Assembly: GCA_016791105.1 (NCBI GenBank)
Contig: JAEUNM010000062.1
Coordinates: forward strand, 17,545-81,544
DNA: 64,000 nucleotides
Reading direction: 5' to 3'
From: Rhodocyclaceae bacterium
GTDB lineage: Bacteria; Pseudomonadota; Gammaproteobacteria; Burkholderiales; Rhodocyclaceae
Part shown: positions 55,800-63,660 of the stretch, in pieces
Position numbering within the stretch: position 1 is the stretch's first letter
Layout: each line of letters starts with the position of its first letter
Position numbers and translations under genes: made by a program
The notes under the pieces: model-generated
The model's input: the letters and a program-made list of their open reading frames with translations, nothing else
Told to the model about the DNA's origin: nothing
Databases searched by the model: none

Positions 55800-56108
55800 A
55801 TGAGCCACTTCAAACACCATGTGTTTTTCTGCTGCAACCAGCGGCCGCCGGGCGAAAACTGCTGCAATAACCACGCCGCCACGGAAATGCGCGATTACTG
55901 CAAGAAGCGCGTCAAGGAACTCAAACTGGCCGGCACCGGCAAGGCGCGCGTGAATCTGGCGGGTTGCCTGGACCGCTGCGATCTCGGTCCGGTGCTGGTG
56001 GTGTACCCGGAAGCCGTGTGGTACACCTACGTGGATCGCGAAGACATAGACGAAATCATTCGCGAACATTTGCAGCACGGGCGCATCGTCGAACGTTTGC
56101 GCGTCTGA
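55800..56108 (+). CDS. Thioredoxin-like 2Fe-2S ferredoxin
   Basis: This 102-residue protein belongs to the (2Fe-2S) ferredoxin group with a thioredoxin-like fold. The cluster Cys residues lie in HVFFCCNQRPPGENCC near residue 12 and in LAGCLDRCDLGPVLVVYPE near 55. VWYTYVDREDIDEIIREHL closes the domain. It may transfer electrons to an unidentified partner. The next gene starts 23 nt downstream, so the two are likely an operon. Confidence 0.9.
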   Translation: MSHFKHHVFFCCNQRPPGENCCNNHAATEMRDYCKKRVKELKLAGTGKARVNLAGCLDRCDLGPVLVVYPEAVWYTYVDREDIDEIIREHLQHGRIVERLRV

Positions 56109-56131
56109 TCTCAACAGGGAAAGCGATAAAA

Positions 56132-56773
56132 ATGAGCCGATCCACCACCGAACGTATCGTGATTCCGGGGCCCACCGGCAATATCGAACTGGCGCTCGAC
56201 ATTCCGGCCGACGCACGCGGCCTGGCCCTCGTGGCGCACCCGCATCCGCTCTACGGCGGCACGCTGGACAACAAGGTGGCGCACACCCTGGCGCGCACGT
56301 TCCGCGATCTGGGCTTTGTCGCCATGCGGCCGAATTTCCGCGGCGTGGGCAAATCCGAGGGCGAGCACGACAACGGCGGCGCCGAAACCGAAGACATGAT
56401 GGCAGTGCTCGATTACGGCCGCGCGCGGTTTTGCGAACACGCCATCGTGCTGGGCGGTTTTTCGTTCGGCGGTTTCGTGACGGCGCGCGTGGCGCGGCGC
56501 CTGGCCGAATCCGGCAAACCGGCCAAGCGCATCGTGCTGGTGGGGGCCGCCGCCGGCTCGGTGCCGGGGCTGCGCAATTACGCCACGCCGGACGTGCCGG
56601 CCGATACCATCGTGATCCACGGCGAAGTGGATGAAACCGTGCCGCTCGTGAACGTGATCGAGTGGGCGCGGCCGCAAAATTTGCCCATCGTGCTGGTGCC
56701 GGGCGCCGACCACTTTTTCCACGGCCGGCTCAACCTGTTGCGCGACATCATCCTGCGCGCCTGGAAAGACTGA
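56132..56773 (+). CDS. Alpha/beta hydrolase (dienelactone-hydrolase-like)
   Basis: This 213-residue hydrolase has [20 protein letters not shown] near residue 36, [14 protein letters not shown], the nucleophile elbow GGFSFGGFV (Ser near 112), an acidic residue in [11 protein letters not shown] and the catalytic His in [12 protein letters not shown]. Proteins of this type are annotated as CocE/YdeN-like esterases. It lies between the ferredoxin and the NodIJ-like ABC exporter genes, 2 nt before the latter, and is probably cotranscribed. The substrate is unknown. Confidence 0.88.
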   Translation: MSRSTTERIVIPGPTGNIELALDIPADARGLALVAHPHPLYGGTLDNKVAHTLARTFRDLGFVAMRPNFRGVGKSEGEHDNGGAETEDMMAVLDYGRARFCEHAIVLGGFSFGGFVTARVARRLAESGKPAKRIVLVGAAAGSVPGLRNYATPDVPADTIVIHGEVDETVPLVNVIEWARPQNLPIVLVPGADHFFHGRLNLLRDIILRAWKD

Positions 56774-56775
56774 TC

Positions 56776-57714
56776 GTGCCGGACGGCGGCGATGCGCCGC
56801 TGGTCGTCGCCGATCTGAAAAAGCGCTACGGCCGGCAGGAAGTGGTGCGCGGCGTCAGTTTCCGCATCGCGCGCGGCGAATGTTTCGCCCTGCTGGGGCC
56901 CAATGGCGCCGGTAAAACCACCACCTTGCGCTGTTGTCTGGGCCTGGCCGGCGCCGCGTCCGGCCATATCAGCCTGTGCGGTTTCGAGGTGCCGGCCGCG
57001 GCGCGCGCGGCGCGCATGCGGGTGGGCGTGGTGCCGCAAATGGATAACCTGGACCCGGATTTCACGGTGGCCGAAAACCTGCTGGTGTTCGGCCGCTATT
57101 TCGGCTTGAGCGCAGCCGAGGTGCGCGCGCGCACGCCCGCGCTGCTCGAATTCGCAGGTCTGGAAGGCAAGGCCGCGGCGCCGATACAGTCCTTGTCCGG
57201 CGGCATGAAGCGGCGCCTTACGCTGGCGCGCGCGCTGGTCAATGATCCGGAATTTCTGGTGCTGGACGAACCGACCACCGGCCTCGACCCGCAGGCGCGG
57301 CATTTGATCTGGGACCGCCTGAAGCGCCTGGTGCAGCAGGGCCGCACGCTATTGCTCACCACCCACTTCATGGACGAGGCGGAGCGCCTGGCCGACCGGC
57401 TGGCCGTCATGGACCACGGCCGCATCATAGGCGAGGGCAGCCCGCGCGCCATGATCGCGCAGCACGTCGAGGCGCAGGTGGTGGAGGTGTATGGCGAATG
57501 GAACGGCAGCGGCGTGTCCGCCTGGGCCGAACAGCGTGCCGGCGCGTTCGCCGCGCGGGCGGAAGTGAGCGGCGAAACCGCGTTCTGTTACGTCAATGAC
57601 GCGCGCCCGCTGCTTGCCCACCTGGCCGGCGAGCCGGGCCTGCGCTACCTGCACCGCCCGGCCAATCTGGAAGACGTGTTCCTGAAACTGACCGGACGCG
57701 AATTGCGCGACTGA
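56776..57714 (+). CDS. ABC transporter ATP-binding protein, NodI-like
   Basis: This 312-residue ABC ATPase starts at GTG two bases after the hydrolase stop. Walker [11 protein letters not shown] is near residue 44, the Q-loop [10 protein letters not shown] near 88, signature [16 protein letters not shown] near 140, Walker [14 protein letters not shown] near 165, and the switch His in [11 protein letters not shown]. The C-terminal ~80 residues are the regulatory extension seen in NodI/DrrA-type exporters. It pairs with the permease at 57749. Confidence 0.92.
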   Translation: MPDGGDAPLVVADLKKRYGRQEVVRGVSFRIARGECFALLGPNGAGKTTTLRCCLGLAGAASGHISLCGFEVPAAARAARMRVGVVPQMDNLDPDFTVAENLLVFGRYFGLSAAEVRARTPALLEFAGLEGKAAAPIQSLSGGMKRRLTLARALVNDPEFLVLDEPTTGLDPQARHLIWDRLKRLVQQGRTLLLTTHFMDEAERLADRLAVMDHGRIIGEGSPRAMIAQHVEAQVVEVYGEWNGSGVSAWAEQRAGAFAARAEVSGETAFCYVNDARPLLAHLAGEPGLRYLHRPANLEDVFLKLTGRELRD

Positions 57715-57748
57715 GCGCCGCCCGCCACGCCTGGACGAGAACGCCACC

Positions 57749-58543
57749 ATGATGCGGCACTTTTCCGCCCCACGCCCCACCGCGCGCACGCTCGCGGTCT
57801 GGCAGCGCAATTTTCTGGTGTGGCGCAAGCTGGCCATACCGTCCGTGCTGGGCAATCTGGCCGACCCGATGATTTACATGCTGGGCTTTGGCTACGGTGT
57901 CGGTGCGCTGCTGCCGAAAAATGTCGATCTGTTTGGCGGCGTGTCCTACATCGCGTTTCTGGCCGGCGGCAGCCTATGCGCAGCGGCCATGAATTCGGCC
58001 ACCTTCGAGGCGCTCTACTCCGGCTTTTCGCGCATGCACGTGCAAAAAACCTGGGATGCCATCATGAACGCGCCGGTGTCGCTCGACGACGTGATGCTGG
58101 GCGAAATGCTGTGGGCGGCCAGCAAGGCCACCTTGTCCGGCGTCGCCATACTGGTCGTGGTGTGGCTGCTGGGCTTGTCCTCCTCCTGGCTGTCCTTGGG
58201 CCTCATTCCGCTGGTATTGCTGGTCGGCCTGGCGTTTGCCGGGCTTGGCCTCATCATGACCGCGCTGGCGCCATCCTACGATTTTTTCATGTACTACTTC
58301 ACCCTGTTCATTACCCCCATGACCTTGTTGTCCGGCGTGTTTTTCCCGCTCGAACAACTGCCCGCCGCGATGCAGGCGGTGGCCCAGCTGCTGCCGCTCA
58401 CCCACGCCGTGGCGCTGGCGCGGCCGCTGCTGCTGGGCGCGCTGCCGCAGGATGCGCTGCTGCATCTGGCCGCGCTGGCCGGCTTCGCGCTGGCGGGGTT
58501 CTGGATTGCCTTGGGACTTGCGCGCCGGCGCCTGCTCACCTGA
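57749..58543 (+). CDS. ABC-2 type permease, NodJ-like
   Basis: This 264-residue membrane protein has six helices and the ABC-2 permease core: NLADPMIYMLGFGYGVGALL near residue 36, FLAGGSLCAAAMNSATFEALY, TWDAIMNAPVSLDDVMLGEMLW, LPLTHAVALARPLLLG near the end. It follows the ATPase by 34 nt. In rhizobia NodIJ exports lipochitin oligosaccharides; outside rhizobia these pairs export unidentified lipid or glycan compounds. Confidence 0.9.
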   Translation: MMRHFSAPRPTARTLAVWQRNFLVWRKLAIPSVLGNLADPMIYMLGFGYGVGALLPKNVDLFGGVSYIAFLAGGSLCAAAMNSATFEALYSGFSRMHVQKTWDAIMNAPVSLDDVMLGEMLWAASKATLSGVAILVVVWLLGLSSSWLSLGLIPLVLLVGLAFAGLGLIMTALAPSYDFFMYYFTLFITPMTLLSGVFFPLEQLPAAMQAVAQLLPLTHAVALARPLLLGALPQDALLHLAALAGFALAGFWIALGLARRRLLT

Positions 58544-58627
58544 TTCCGGCACGCAAGCCGGCCGCCGCCGGGCGCGGGTTACACTGCGAAACTTGCGCGA
58601 AACTGTCAGTCGCACGGAGCCCAATCC

Positions 58628-59431
58628 ATGCCTTACATCGAATTGAACGGCGCGCAGATTTACTACGAGGAGCGCGGCAGCGGCCCGCAAACCATCGTAT
58701 TTGCGCACGGCCTGCTATGGAGCGGCGCCATGTTCGAGTCCCAGGTGGCACATTTGAGCGCGCGCTACCGCTGCCTGTGTTTCGATTTTCGCGGCCAGGG
58801 CAAAAGCGAAATCACTTCAGCCGGGTATGACATGGACAGCCTTACGCGCGACGCCGCCGCGCTGATCCAGGCGCTGGGCTGCGCGCCCTGCCATTTCGCC
58901 GGGCTTTCCATGGGCGGATTCGTCGGCATGCGGCTCGCACTGCAATACCCGCAGTTGTTGCGTTCCCTGATTCTGATGGACACCACCGCCGAACCGGAAC
59001 CGGCGGAAAACATAGGCCGCTACCGCCGCCTCAATTTCATCGCGCGCTGGTTCGGCCTTGGCCTGGTGGCGACCCCGGTGATGAAAATCATGTTCGGGGA
59101 AAAGTTTTTGCGCGACGCCACCCGCGCCCAGGAGCGCGCGCTGTGGCAGGCGCGCCTGGTCGCCAACGACCGCCACGGCATTACCCGCGCAGTGCAGGCG
59201 GTCATCGACCGCCAGGGCATCGCCGCCGGGCTGTCCGCGCTCGACCTGCCGGTGCTCATCATGGTGGGCGACCAGGACGTCGCAACGCGGCCGGAAAAGG
59301 CGCGCGCCCTCAACGCGGCGATCCGCAATTCACGCCTGGTGGAAATAGCCGGCGCCGGCCACAGCGCGACGATAGAAGAACCCCAGGCCGTCAATGCCGC
59401 GCTGGACGAATTTCTTGCGGCGCAGAGCTGA
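58628..59431 (+). CDS. Alpha/beta-fold hydrolase
   Basis: This 267-residue hydrolase has the oxyanion-region FAHGLLWSGAMF, FDFRGQGKSE, the elbow GLSMGGFVGMRLAL (Ser near residue 98), an acid in LIMVGDQDVATRPEKA and the catalytic His in IAGAGHSATIEEP. It resembles 3-oxoadipate enol-lactonases and haloperoxidase-type esterases, without context to pick a substrate. It follows the NodIJ-like pair by 84 nt and may have its own promoter. Confidence 0.88.
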   Translation: MPYIELNGAQIYYEERGSGPQTIVFAHGLLWSGAMFESQVAHLSARYRCLCFDFRGQGKSEITSAGYDMDSLTRDAAALIQALGCAPCHFAGLSMGGFVGMRLALQYPQLLRSLILMDTTAEPEPAENIGRYRRLNFIARWFGLGLVATPVMKIMFGEKFLRDATRAQERALWQARLVANDRHGITRAVQAVIDRQGIAAGLSALDLPVLIMVGDQDVATRPEKARALNAAIRNSRLVEIAGAGHSATIEEPQAVNAALDEFLAAQS

Positions 59432-59481
59432 CATCGGCGGCGCAGATCGCGTCGCTGGCGTGCCTGGCGTCGCTGGCGTAG

Positions 59482-59507
59482 GTTGGGGTGAGCCCGCGAA
59501 CCCCAAC
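59482..59507. repeat. REP-like hairpin
   Basis: GTTGGGGT (59482-59489) and ACCCCAAC (59500-59507) form an 8-bp stem around GAGCCCGCGA. The word GTAGGTTGGGGTGAG with CGAACCCCAACA is a common extragenic palindrome in proteobacterial genomes as far as I recall. Confidence 0.6.
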
Positions 59508-59722
59508 ACTGATTGCGCGCACTGCGGACGGATATTGGTGGCCCCACGAGCGGGACGGCATATTTACCCAGTGCGCATCATTTCCGCAGCGCGGCAGGCA
59601 CAAACACGCTCTCGCCCAGTGCCCCCAAATGATGCGGACGGGGCAGCATGCCGTCCGGCAGTGGGTACTTCGAGCGTTTGGCCCACGGAATTCCCGTTGG
59701 CGTCGAAGCCGTAACTCCCCAC

Positions 59723-59751
59723 GCCGGACGGGGCATTTTGCCCCGTCCGGC
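59723..59751. terminator. Perfect 13-bp hairpin between convergent genes
   Basis: GCCGGACGGGGCA (59723-59735) and TGCCCCGTCCGGC (59739-59751) pair perfectly around TTT. No T-run follows on either strand. Position between the hydrolase and the oppositely oriented transglutaminase gene suggests a bidirectional transcription end or a mobile-element palindrome. Confidence 0.5.
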
Positions 59752-59886
59752 ACGGTTTCATGCCATCGCACCAGGATCTGGCCGGAAAACCGAGGATGCG
59801 GGTTTCGTGACAGCCGCGACGCATGCTCCGGCCTGGCGATCCAGCCCAAGTTTCGGAAGCAAACCGGCGCCACGCGCAGCCGTCCT

Positions 59887-60711
59887 TTAGTGCACCGCCT
59901 CGTCCTGCTTAACCTCGTCGGTCCACACGCGAAACTGCTCCAGCACGCTGGGGCCGAAGCTGGTGCTGATGGCCACGTCGGAGGCGTCGCGGCCACGGGC
60001 GAGCAGCACGCGGCCTATGCGCGGTATGTTGTTGCGCGCGTCGAAGGTGTACCAGTGGTCGCCCAGATAAGCTTCGAACCAGCCGGCGAAATCCATCGGG
60101 CCGTGCGGCGGCGGCACGCCTATGTCACCCAGGTAGCCGCAGCAATAGCGCGCCGGTATGTTCATGCAGCGGCACAGCGCGATGGCCAGGTGTGCATAGT
60201 CGCGGCACACGCCGCGTCCCTCGCGGAACGCCTGCAGCGCGGATTTCGTGGCGTTGGCATGCTCGTAGCCGAAGCTGATGTGATGGTGCACGAAATCGCA
60301 AATCGCCTGGACGCGGGCCCAGCCAGTCGGCGTGTGCGAAAACATTTGCCAGGCCGTGGTCGTCAGCAGGTCGGTTTCGCAATAGCGGCTGCCGAGCAGG
60401 TAAATGAGCGTTTCTTCCGGCAGTTCCTGAACGGGATGCTGGCGCGCGTCCGCCACGACGGGATCGGGCAGGCCGCTGTCGCGCACGATGGCGTCGGTCG
60501 TGATGTGCAGACGGCCTTGCGGCGCCAGCAGGCGCGTGCACCAGTTGCCGAAGCTGTCGCGGTAGGCGCTCATGGGCACCGCGGGGCTCAAGCGGATATG
60601 GTCGGGCTGCACGATGTCGGAAACCCGCGTGTAGTGGATGTTCAGCATGAGCACCACGGGCGTGGGCTGGGGCAGGTCATAGACGATTTCGTAGCCGACT
60701 CGGATTTGCAT
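59887..60711 (-). CDS. Transglutaminase-like family protein
   Basis: This 274-residue cytoplasmic protein has the papain-like triad: Cys in EGRGVCRDYAHLAIALCR (about residue 168), His in PMDFAGWFEAYLG or nearby and Asp in WYTFDARNN (about 225). The N-terminal beta region (MQIRVGYEIVYDLPQPTPVV) matches the bacterial transglutaminase N-terminal domain. Such proteins may act as proteases or transamidases. It lies 152 nt downstream of the N-formylglutamate amidohydrolase gene on the same strand. Confidence 0.9.
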   Translation of the reverse strand: MQIRVGYEIVYDLPQPTPVVLMLNIHYTRVSDIVQPDHIRLSPAVPMSAYRDSFGNWCTRLLAPQGRLHITTDAIVRDSGLPDPVVADARQHPVQELPEETLIYLLGSRYCETDLLTTTAWQMFSHTPTGWARVQAICDFVHHHISFGYEHANATKSALQAFREGRGVCRDYAHLAIALCRCMNIPARYCCGYLGDIGVPPPHGPMDFAGWFEAYLGDHWYTFDARNNIPRIGRVLLARGRDASDVAISTSFGPSVLEQFRVWTDEVKQDEAVH

Positions 60712-60863
60712 GGCTGTCCTTCGGTGCGCCGGGGCAGCGCGTGGGGTGATGAAGCGAGACGTGCGTGTGCACGAAATGCCGGGGGGGTGGCCCGCAAGCT
60801 GCGGCAGGCCACCCTAACATGATTGTTGCAATGCGTCGCAAGTTCCTGCAGCGAGGGCCGGCT

Positions 60864-61652
60864 TCATCCGGCGCAGCAGGCCCCCGCGCTTGCCGCCGCC
60901 TGCACCAAAAGCGGCGCCAGTCGCCGCGCCCAGCGCGCCACGCCGGCCGCGTCGGCCAGTTCGTCCTGGCGGATTTCCAGTTCCACGTACATCTGGCCGC
61001 GCGCTTCGCCATGCACGATGATGGCGTAGTCGGTGCCGTCGTCGGCGGAATAAGGTTGGTTTTCTCCGACCGCCAGCGTCGCGTCGCGCCGCAGCAAATC
61101 CAGCACCGGCCGCGCCAGACGCGCGTCCTTGTGGTACAGCACGCCGATCTGCCACGGCCGCGCGGCGCCCAGGTAGGAAGGCGTAAAGCTGTGCAGCGCG
61201 ACCAGTATCGCGGCGCGCCCAGCGCAGGCGCGTGCCTCCAGTTCGGCCGCGATGCGGGCGTGGTAGGGCTGGAAAATTTCGCGCTCGCGGCGCACGGCGT
61301 CAGACGCGTCAAGCGCGAAATTGCCCGGTATGCCGGTGTTTTCGCTGCGCGTCACGATGGATTCCGGCGCGCCGGGCTGGCGGTTGCAATCGATCACGAG
61401 CCGCGTGTAGTTCTGCACGATTGCAAATGCATCCAGTTCGCCGGCCAGGGCTGCGGCGAGCGCCGCGACGCCCAAATCCCAGCAGATGTGGCGATCGAGG
61501 TCCGCCGCGGCCAGGCCGAGGCTGCCCAATGCGGCCGGAATCGCGCGCCCGCCGTGGTCGGCCAGGATGATGAAAGGCGATGCACCTTCCGGGTGAAACA
61601 CAGTGTATGGCGGCGGATCGGTCGGGCTGAGCAGAGGTGTGGTGGCCGACAT
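60864..61652 (-). CDS. N-formylglutamate amidohydrolase family protein
   Basis: This 262-residue zinc hydrolase of the HutG/FGase group has ILADHGGRAIPAALG, YTRLVIDCNR (conserved Arg and Asp), GIPGNF, YHARIAAELE, ILVALHSFTP (metal His) and VELEIRQDEL. GGAAG lies 8 nt before the ATG giving MSATTPLL; an upstream start lacks support. Members cleave N-formylglutamate or related amides. No histidine-degradation genes are nearby, so the substrate is uncertain. Confidence 0.9.
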   Translation of the reverse strand: MSATTPLLSPTDPPPYTVFHPEGASPFIILADHGGRAIPAALGSLGLAAADLDRHICWDLGVAALAAALAGELDAFAIVQNYTRLVIDCNRQPGAPESIVTRSENTGIPGNFALDASDAVRREREIFQPYHARIAAELEARACAGRAAILVALHSFTPSYLGAARPWQIGVLYHKDARLARPVLDLLRRDATLAVGENQPYSADDGTDYAIIVHGEARGQMYVELEIRQDELADAAGVARWARRLAPLLVQAAASAGACCAG

Positions 61653-61742
61653 GAGTACGCTTCCGAGGGTGGATGGGTGCGTGTGCGGGACTGCGCAGCG
61701 ACCGGTGCGGCATGGTCGCACAGCCTGCGAAAGCTTGCGTCG

Positions 61743-61773
61743 GGAGAATTAGCTCGCTCTGACCCTGGTTTCG
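61743..61773 (+). repeat. 31-bp direct repeat, left copy
   Basis: A 31-bp word, GGAGAATTAGCTCGC followed by TCTGACCCTGGTTTCG, recurs at 62533 with one mismatch. The two copies bracket the toxin-antitoxin genes. It shares CTCTGACCC with the palindromic element at 63574-63660. Confidence 0.8.
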
Positions 61774-61874
61774 ATCCCCGGGTTTCGATCCCCCGTCGAG
61801 CCAGGTTACCGCACTCTCAGGAAAACCCGTAAATGTCCCCCGGCTACTCACTCGATTGCGCCATGCCCAAAGAC

Positions 61875-61894
61875 GCGAGATACTTGTATCTCGC
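61875..61894. promoter_or_regulatory. Palindromic operator of the toxin-antitoxin operon
   Basis: GCGAGATACTTGTATCTCGC is a perfect 9-bp dyad with a 2-nt centre, ending 21 nt before the antitoxin ATG. This is the expected autoregulatory site for a ribbon-helix-helix antitoxin; the TTGTAT within it may be part of the promoter. Confidence 0.75.
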
Positions 61895-61915
61895 CTTTGG
61901 AGTTTGGAGAAAATC

Positions 61916-62146
61916 ATGGCTTCCGTATCCTTGCGCCTACCCGATGAAATTACGCAACGGCTTGAGAAGCTGGCGGCACTGACTGGGCGCAGCAAGACCT
62001 TCTACATGATTGAAGCGATCCGCGAGCACCTTGACGATCTTGAGGATATGTACCTGGCTGAACAGCGATTGATCGACATTCGCGCCGGCAAGACCCAGAC
62101 CGTGCCGCTCGAAGAGGTGATGAAGCGCTATGGCATGGAGGGTTGA
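61916..62146 (+). CDS. RelB/DinJ-like ribbon-helix-helix antitoxin
   Basis: This 76-residue antitoxin has an N-terminal ribbon-helix-helix (SVSLRLPDEITQRLEKLAALTGRSKTFYMIEAI, quoted in parts: MASVSLRLPDEI, TGRSKTFYMI). Its C-terminal tail (DIRAGKTQTVPLEEVMKRYGMEG) would wrap the toxin. GGAGA lies 7 nt before the ATG. It overlaps the toxin gene by 17 nt and should repress its own operon through the palindrome at 61875. Confidence 0.88.
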   Translation: MASVSLRLPDEITQRLEKLAALTGRSKTFYMIEAIREHLDDLEDMYLAEQRLIDIRAGKTQTVPLEEVMKRYGMEG

Positions 62147-62399
62147 ACTTGACCCCGCCGCGGAACGGGAACTTGATGCGCTTGACCCACAGACGGCACG
62201 CCGCATTCTGACGTTCTTGCACAGCCGCGTGGCCATGCTTGATGATCCGCGCAGCATTGGCGAAGCCCTCAAGGGATCCAGGCTGGGCGAATTTTGGAAA
62301 TACCGCGTAAGCGACTACCGAATCCTCAGCAGCATCGAGGACGGCGCTTTGCGAATTCTCGTCGTGAAGATTGGCAATCGCCGCGAGGTGTACCGCTAG
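62130..62399 (+). CDS. RelE/ParE-superfamily toxin
   Basis: This 89-residue protein has the RelE fold pattern: MAWRVELDPAAERELDALDPQ, ILTFLHSRV, GEALKGSRLGEFWKYRVSDYRILSSIEDG (in parts: LGEFWKYRVSDYRI) and ILVVKIGNRREVYR with basic C-terminal residues used for mRNA cleavage. The ATG lies within the antitoxin gene. By length and motif it is a RelE-type mRNA interferase; gyrase poisoning as in ParE is possible. Confidence 0.9.
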   Translation: MAWRVELDPAAERELDALDPQTARRILTFLHSRVAMLDDPRSIGEALKGSRLGEFWKYRVSDYRILSSIEDGALRILVVKIGNRREVYR

Positions 62400-62831
62400 G
62401 CCGCTTGAGGACAGCAAGTAAGTTCGCTCCAACGGCGGCGCCCGCGAATACGTTGGCCGCCGCCACGCGCCGCGTTACCACAGGGACGGATGGGCAGACA
62501 TCTTCAGGCAATCGAGGAACCCGGCATTGCGAGGAGAATTAACTCGCTCTGACCCTGGTTTCGCTGGTCGTTGCCTTGCATAGGATGGGGGTTATGGATC
62601 ACTTACCCTTTTTCACCCATTCTCGGCACGGCGGCTTTGGCAAAAATTTTGGTTGCAATTCCGGGCGATACCGTGCATGCTCCGCGCCAGCGATCTTCAA
62701 GTAGTGCAGTTGTTGTCTGGTTCAGCGTCCGCGGTCTTCCGGCATCTTTTCCTCCATCACCCCGCCGTCTTGCGATTCGCCTCACACTTTGGGGTTACCC
62801 CCCTTATTTGCTTTTCAAGGATACCCAAGAC
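62400..62831. other. Gap with direct repeat and long cold-shock leader
   Basis: This 432-nt stretch contains the second 31-bp direct repeat (62533-62563) and then the leader of the cold-shock gene. The last ~200 nt are pyrimidine-rich with a small GGGG-TTA-CCCC hairpin near 62802-62812, consistent with a long temperature-responsive 5' UTR. AAGGAT lies about 10 nt before the csp ATG. Confidence 0.45.
62533..62563 (+). repeat. 31-bp direct repeat, right copy
   Basis: This matches 61743-61773 except at one base (AATTAA instead of AATTAG). Together the copies delimit a ~790-bp cassette holding the toxin-antitoxin operon. Confidence 0.8.
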
Positions 62832-63038
62832 ATGGCAACAGGCACCGTTAAGTGGTTCAACGATTCCAAGGGCTTCGGCTTCATCACGCCGGAAGCCGGT
62901 GGTGAAGATCTTTTCGCCCATTTTTCCGCAGTTCAGGGACAGGGCTTTAAAACCCTGAAGGAAGGCCAGCGCGTCACCTTCGACGTGACCACCGGCCCCA
63001 AGGGCAAGCAGGCTTCGAACATTCGATCGGCCGACTAA
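62832..63038 (+). CDS. Cold-shock protein, CspA family
   Basis: This 68-residue single cold-shock domain binds single-stranded RNA/DNA and acts as an RNA chaperone. RNP1 is KGFGFITPE and RNP2 is [10 protein letters not shown] (DVFVHF in many homologues); [14 protein letters not shown] is the usual N-terminus. Length and sequence are normal. It is followed by a strong terminator and then infA, a pairing common in betaproteobacteria. Confidence 0.96.
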   Translation: MATGTVKWFNDSKGFGFITPEAGGEDLFAHFSAVQGQGFKTLKEGQRVTFDVTTGPKGKQASNIRSAD

Positions 63039-63135
63039 GCAGGCGGCCAAGTCGGCGTGGCCTCTGAGCCGCGCCGCGCGCCCTGCCAGGGATAGCGGCC
63101 ACGGGTTAGGTCCCGCCCCGCACCCCGCCCAGATC

Positions 63136-63160
63136 AGCCCGGCAGCTGCCGGGCTTTTTC
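63136..63160 (+). terminator. Rho-independent terminator after csp
   Basis: AGCCCGGCAGCTGCCGGGCT is a perfect palindrome (10-bp arms) followed by TTTTTC. It separates the cold-shock gene from infA. Confidence 0.92.
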
Positions 63161-63186
63161 TTTCCAATTTCCGCGGGGGCTCAGAT

Positions 63187-63444
63187 ATGGCCAAAGAAGA
63201 ACTCATTGAAATGAATGGCGTCGTGATGGAAGTGCTGCCGGACTCCCGCTTCCGCGTGACCCTGGACAATGGCCACAACCTGGTCGCCTACACAGCGGGC
63301 AAAATGCGCAAGCACCATATACGCATCATCGCCGGCGACAAGGTTTCGCTTGAAATTTCGCCCTACGATCTAAGCAAAGGGCGCATCTGCTTCCGCCACA
63401 TCGAGCGTCGCGGGCCGGTGGCCGAACCACGGCGCAAGCCCTGA
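63187..63444 (+). CDS. infA: Translation initiation factor IF-1
   Basis: This 85-residue S1-like OB-fold protein has [44 protein letters not shown] and [22 protein letters not shown], in full agreement with IF-1, with a short Arg/Pro tail ([13 protein letters not shown]). It occupies the A site of the 30S subunit during initiation. IF-1 outside a ribosomal-protein operon, beside a cold-shock gene, is typical of an additional copy in betaproteobacteria. Confidence 0.95.
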   Translation: MAKEELIEMNGVVMEVLPDSRFRVTLDNGHNLVAYTAGKMRKHHIRIIAGDKVSLEISPYDLSKGRICFRHIERRGPVAEPRRKP

Positions 63445-63573
63445 TTCAGGCGCGCGATCTCTCGCCGTCCGCAATCGCCGGGGGAAATTGTGCCAAAGGT
63501 GTCGGCCGCGAATGCCGCGAGCCGATTCTCAACCCGGCCTTTGCTCATTTCGTTTTGACTATGAAGGGAAACC

Positions 63574-63660
63574 GGGGTCAGAGTGAAGTAATTTCCATTT
63601 GCAAGCTCGGTACGAGCCGCCTGTTTCGGTGGTTGCACCAAAATACCTCACTCTGACCCC
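63574..63660. repeat. 87-bp palindromic element with GGGGTCAGAGTGA ends
   Basis: GGGGTCAGAGTGA (63574-63586) is perfectly complementary to TCACTCTGACCCC (63648-63660), with an inner small hairpin GCTCG-GTA-CGAGC. The end sequence is shared in part with the 31-bp direct repeats around the toxin-antitoxin cassette. It is probably a REP/MITE-type element, and it abuts the decayed transposase. Confidence 0.7.

Larger units (their letters stand above)
59432..59886. other. Hairpin-rich gene-free region between convergent genes
   Basis: These 455 bases hold several inverted repeats, listed separately, plus CGCATCATTT (59574-59583) facing AAATGATGCG (59627-59636). Two direct copies of GCGTCGCTGGCGT lie at its left edge. 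No reading frame looks coding. Confidence 0.5.

Noticed and set aside
59564..59824. Minus-strand translation with SYGFDANGNSVG, reminiscent of an RHS repeat.
   Set aside because: Only one such motif occurs, in a palindrome-rich region without a continuing frame; chance is the simpler reading.
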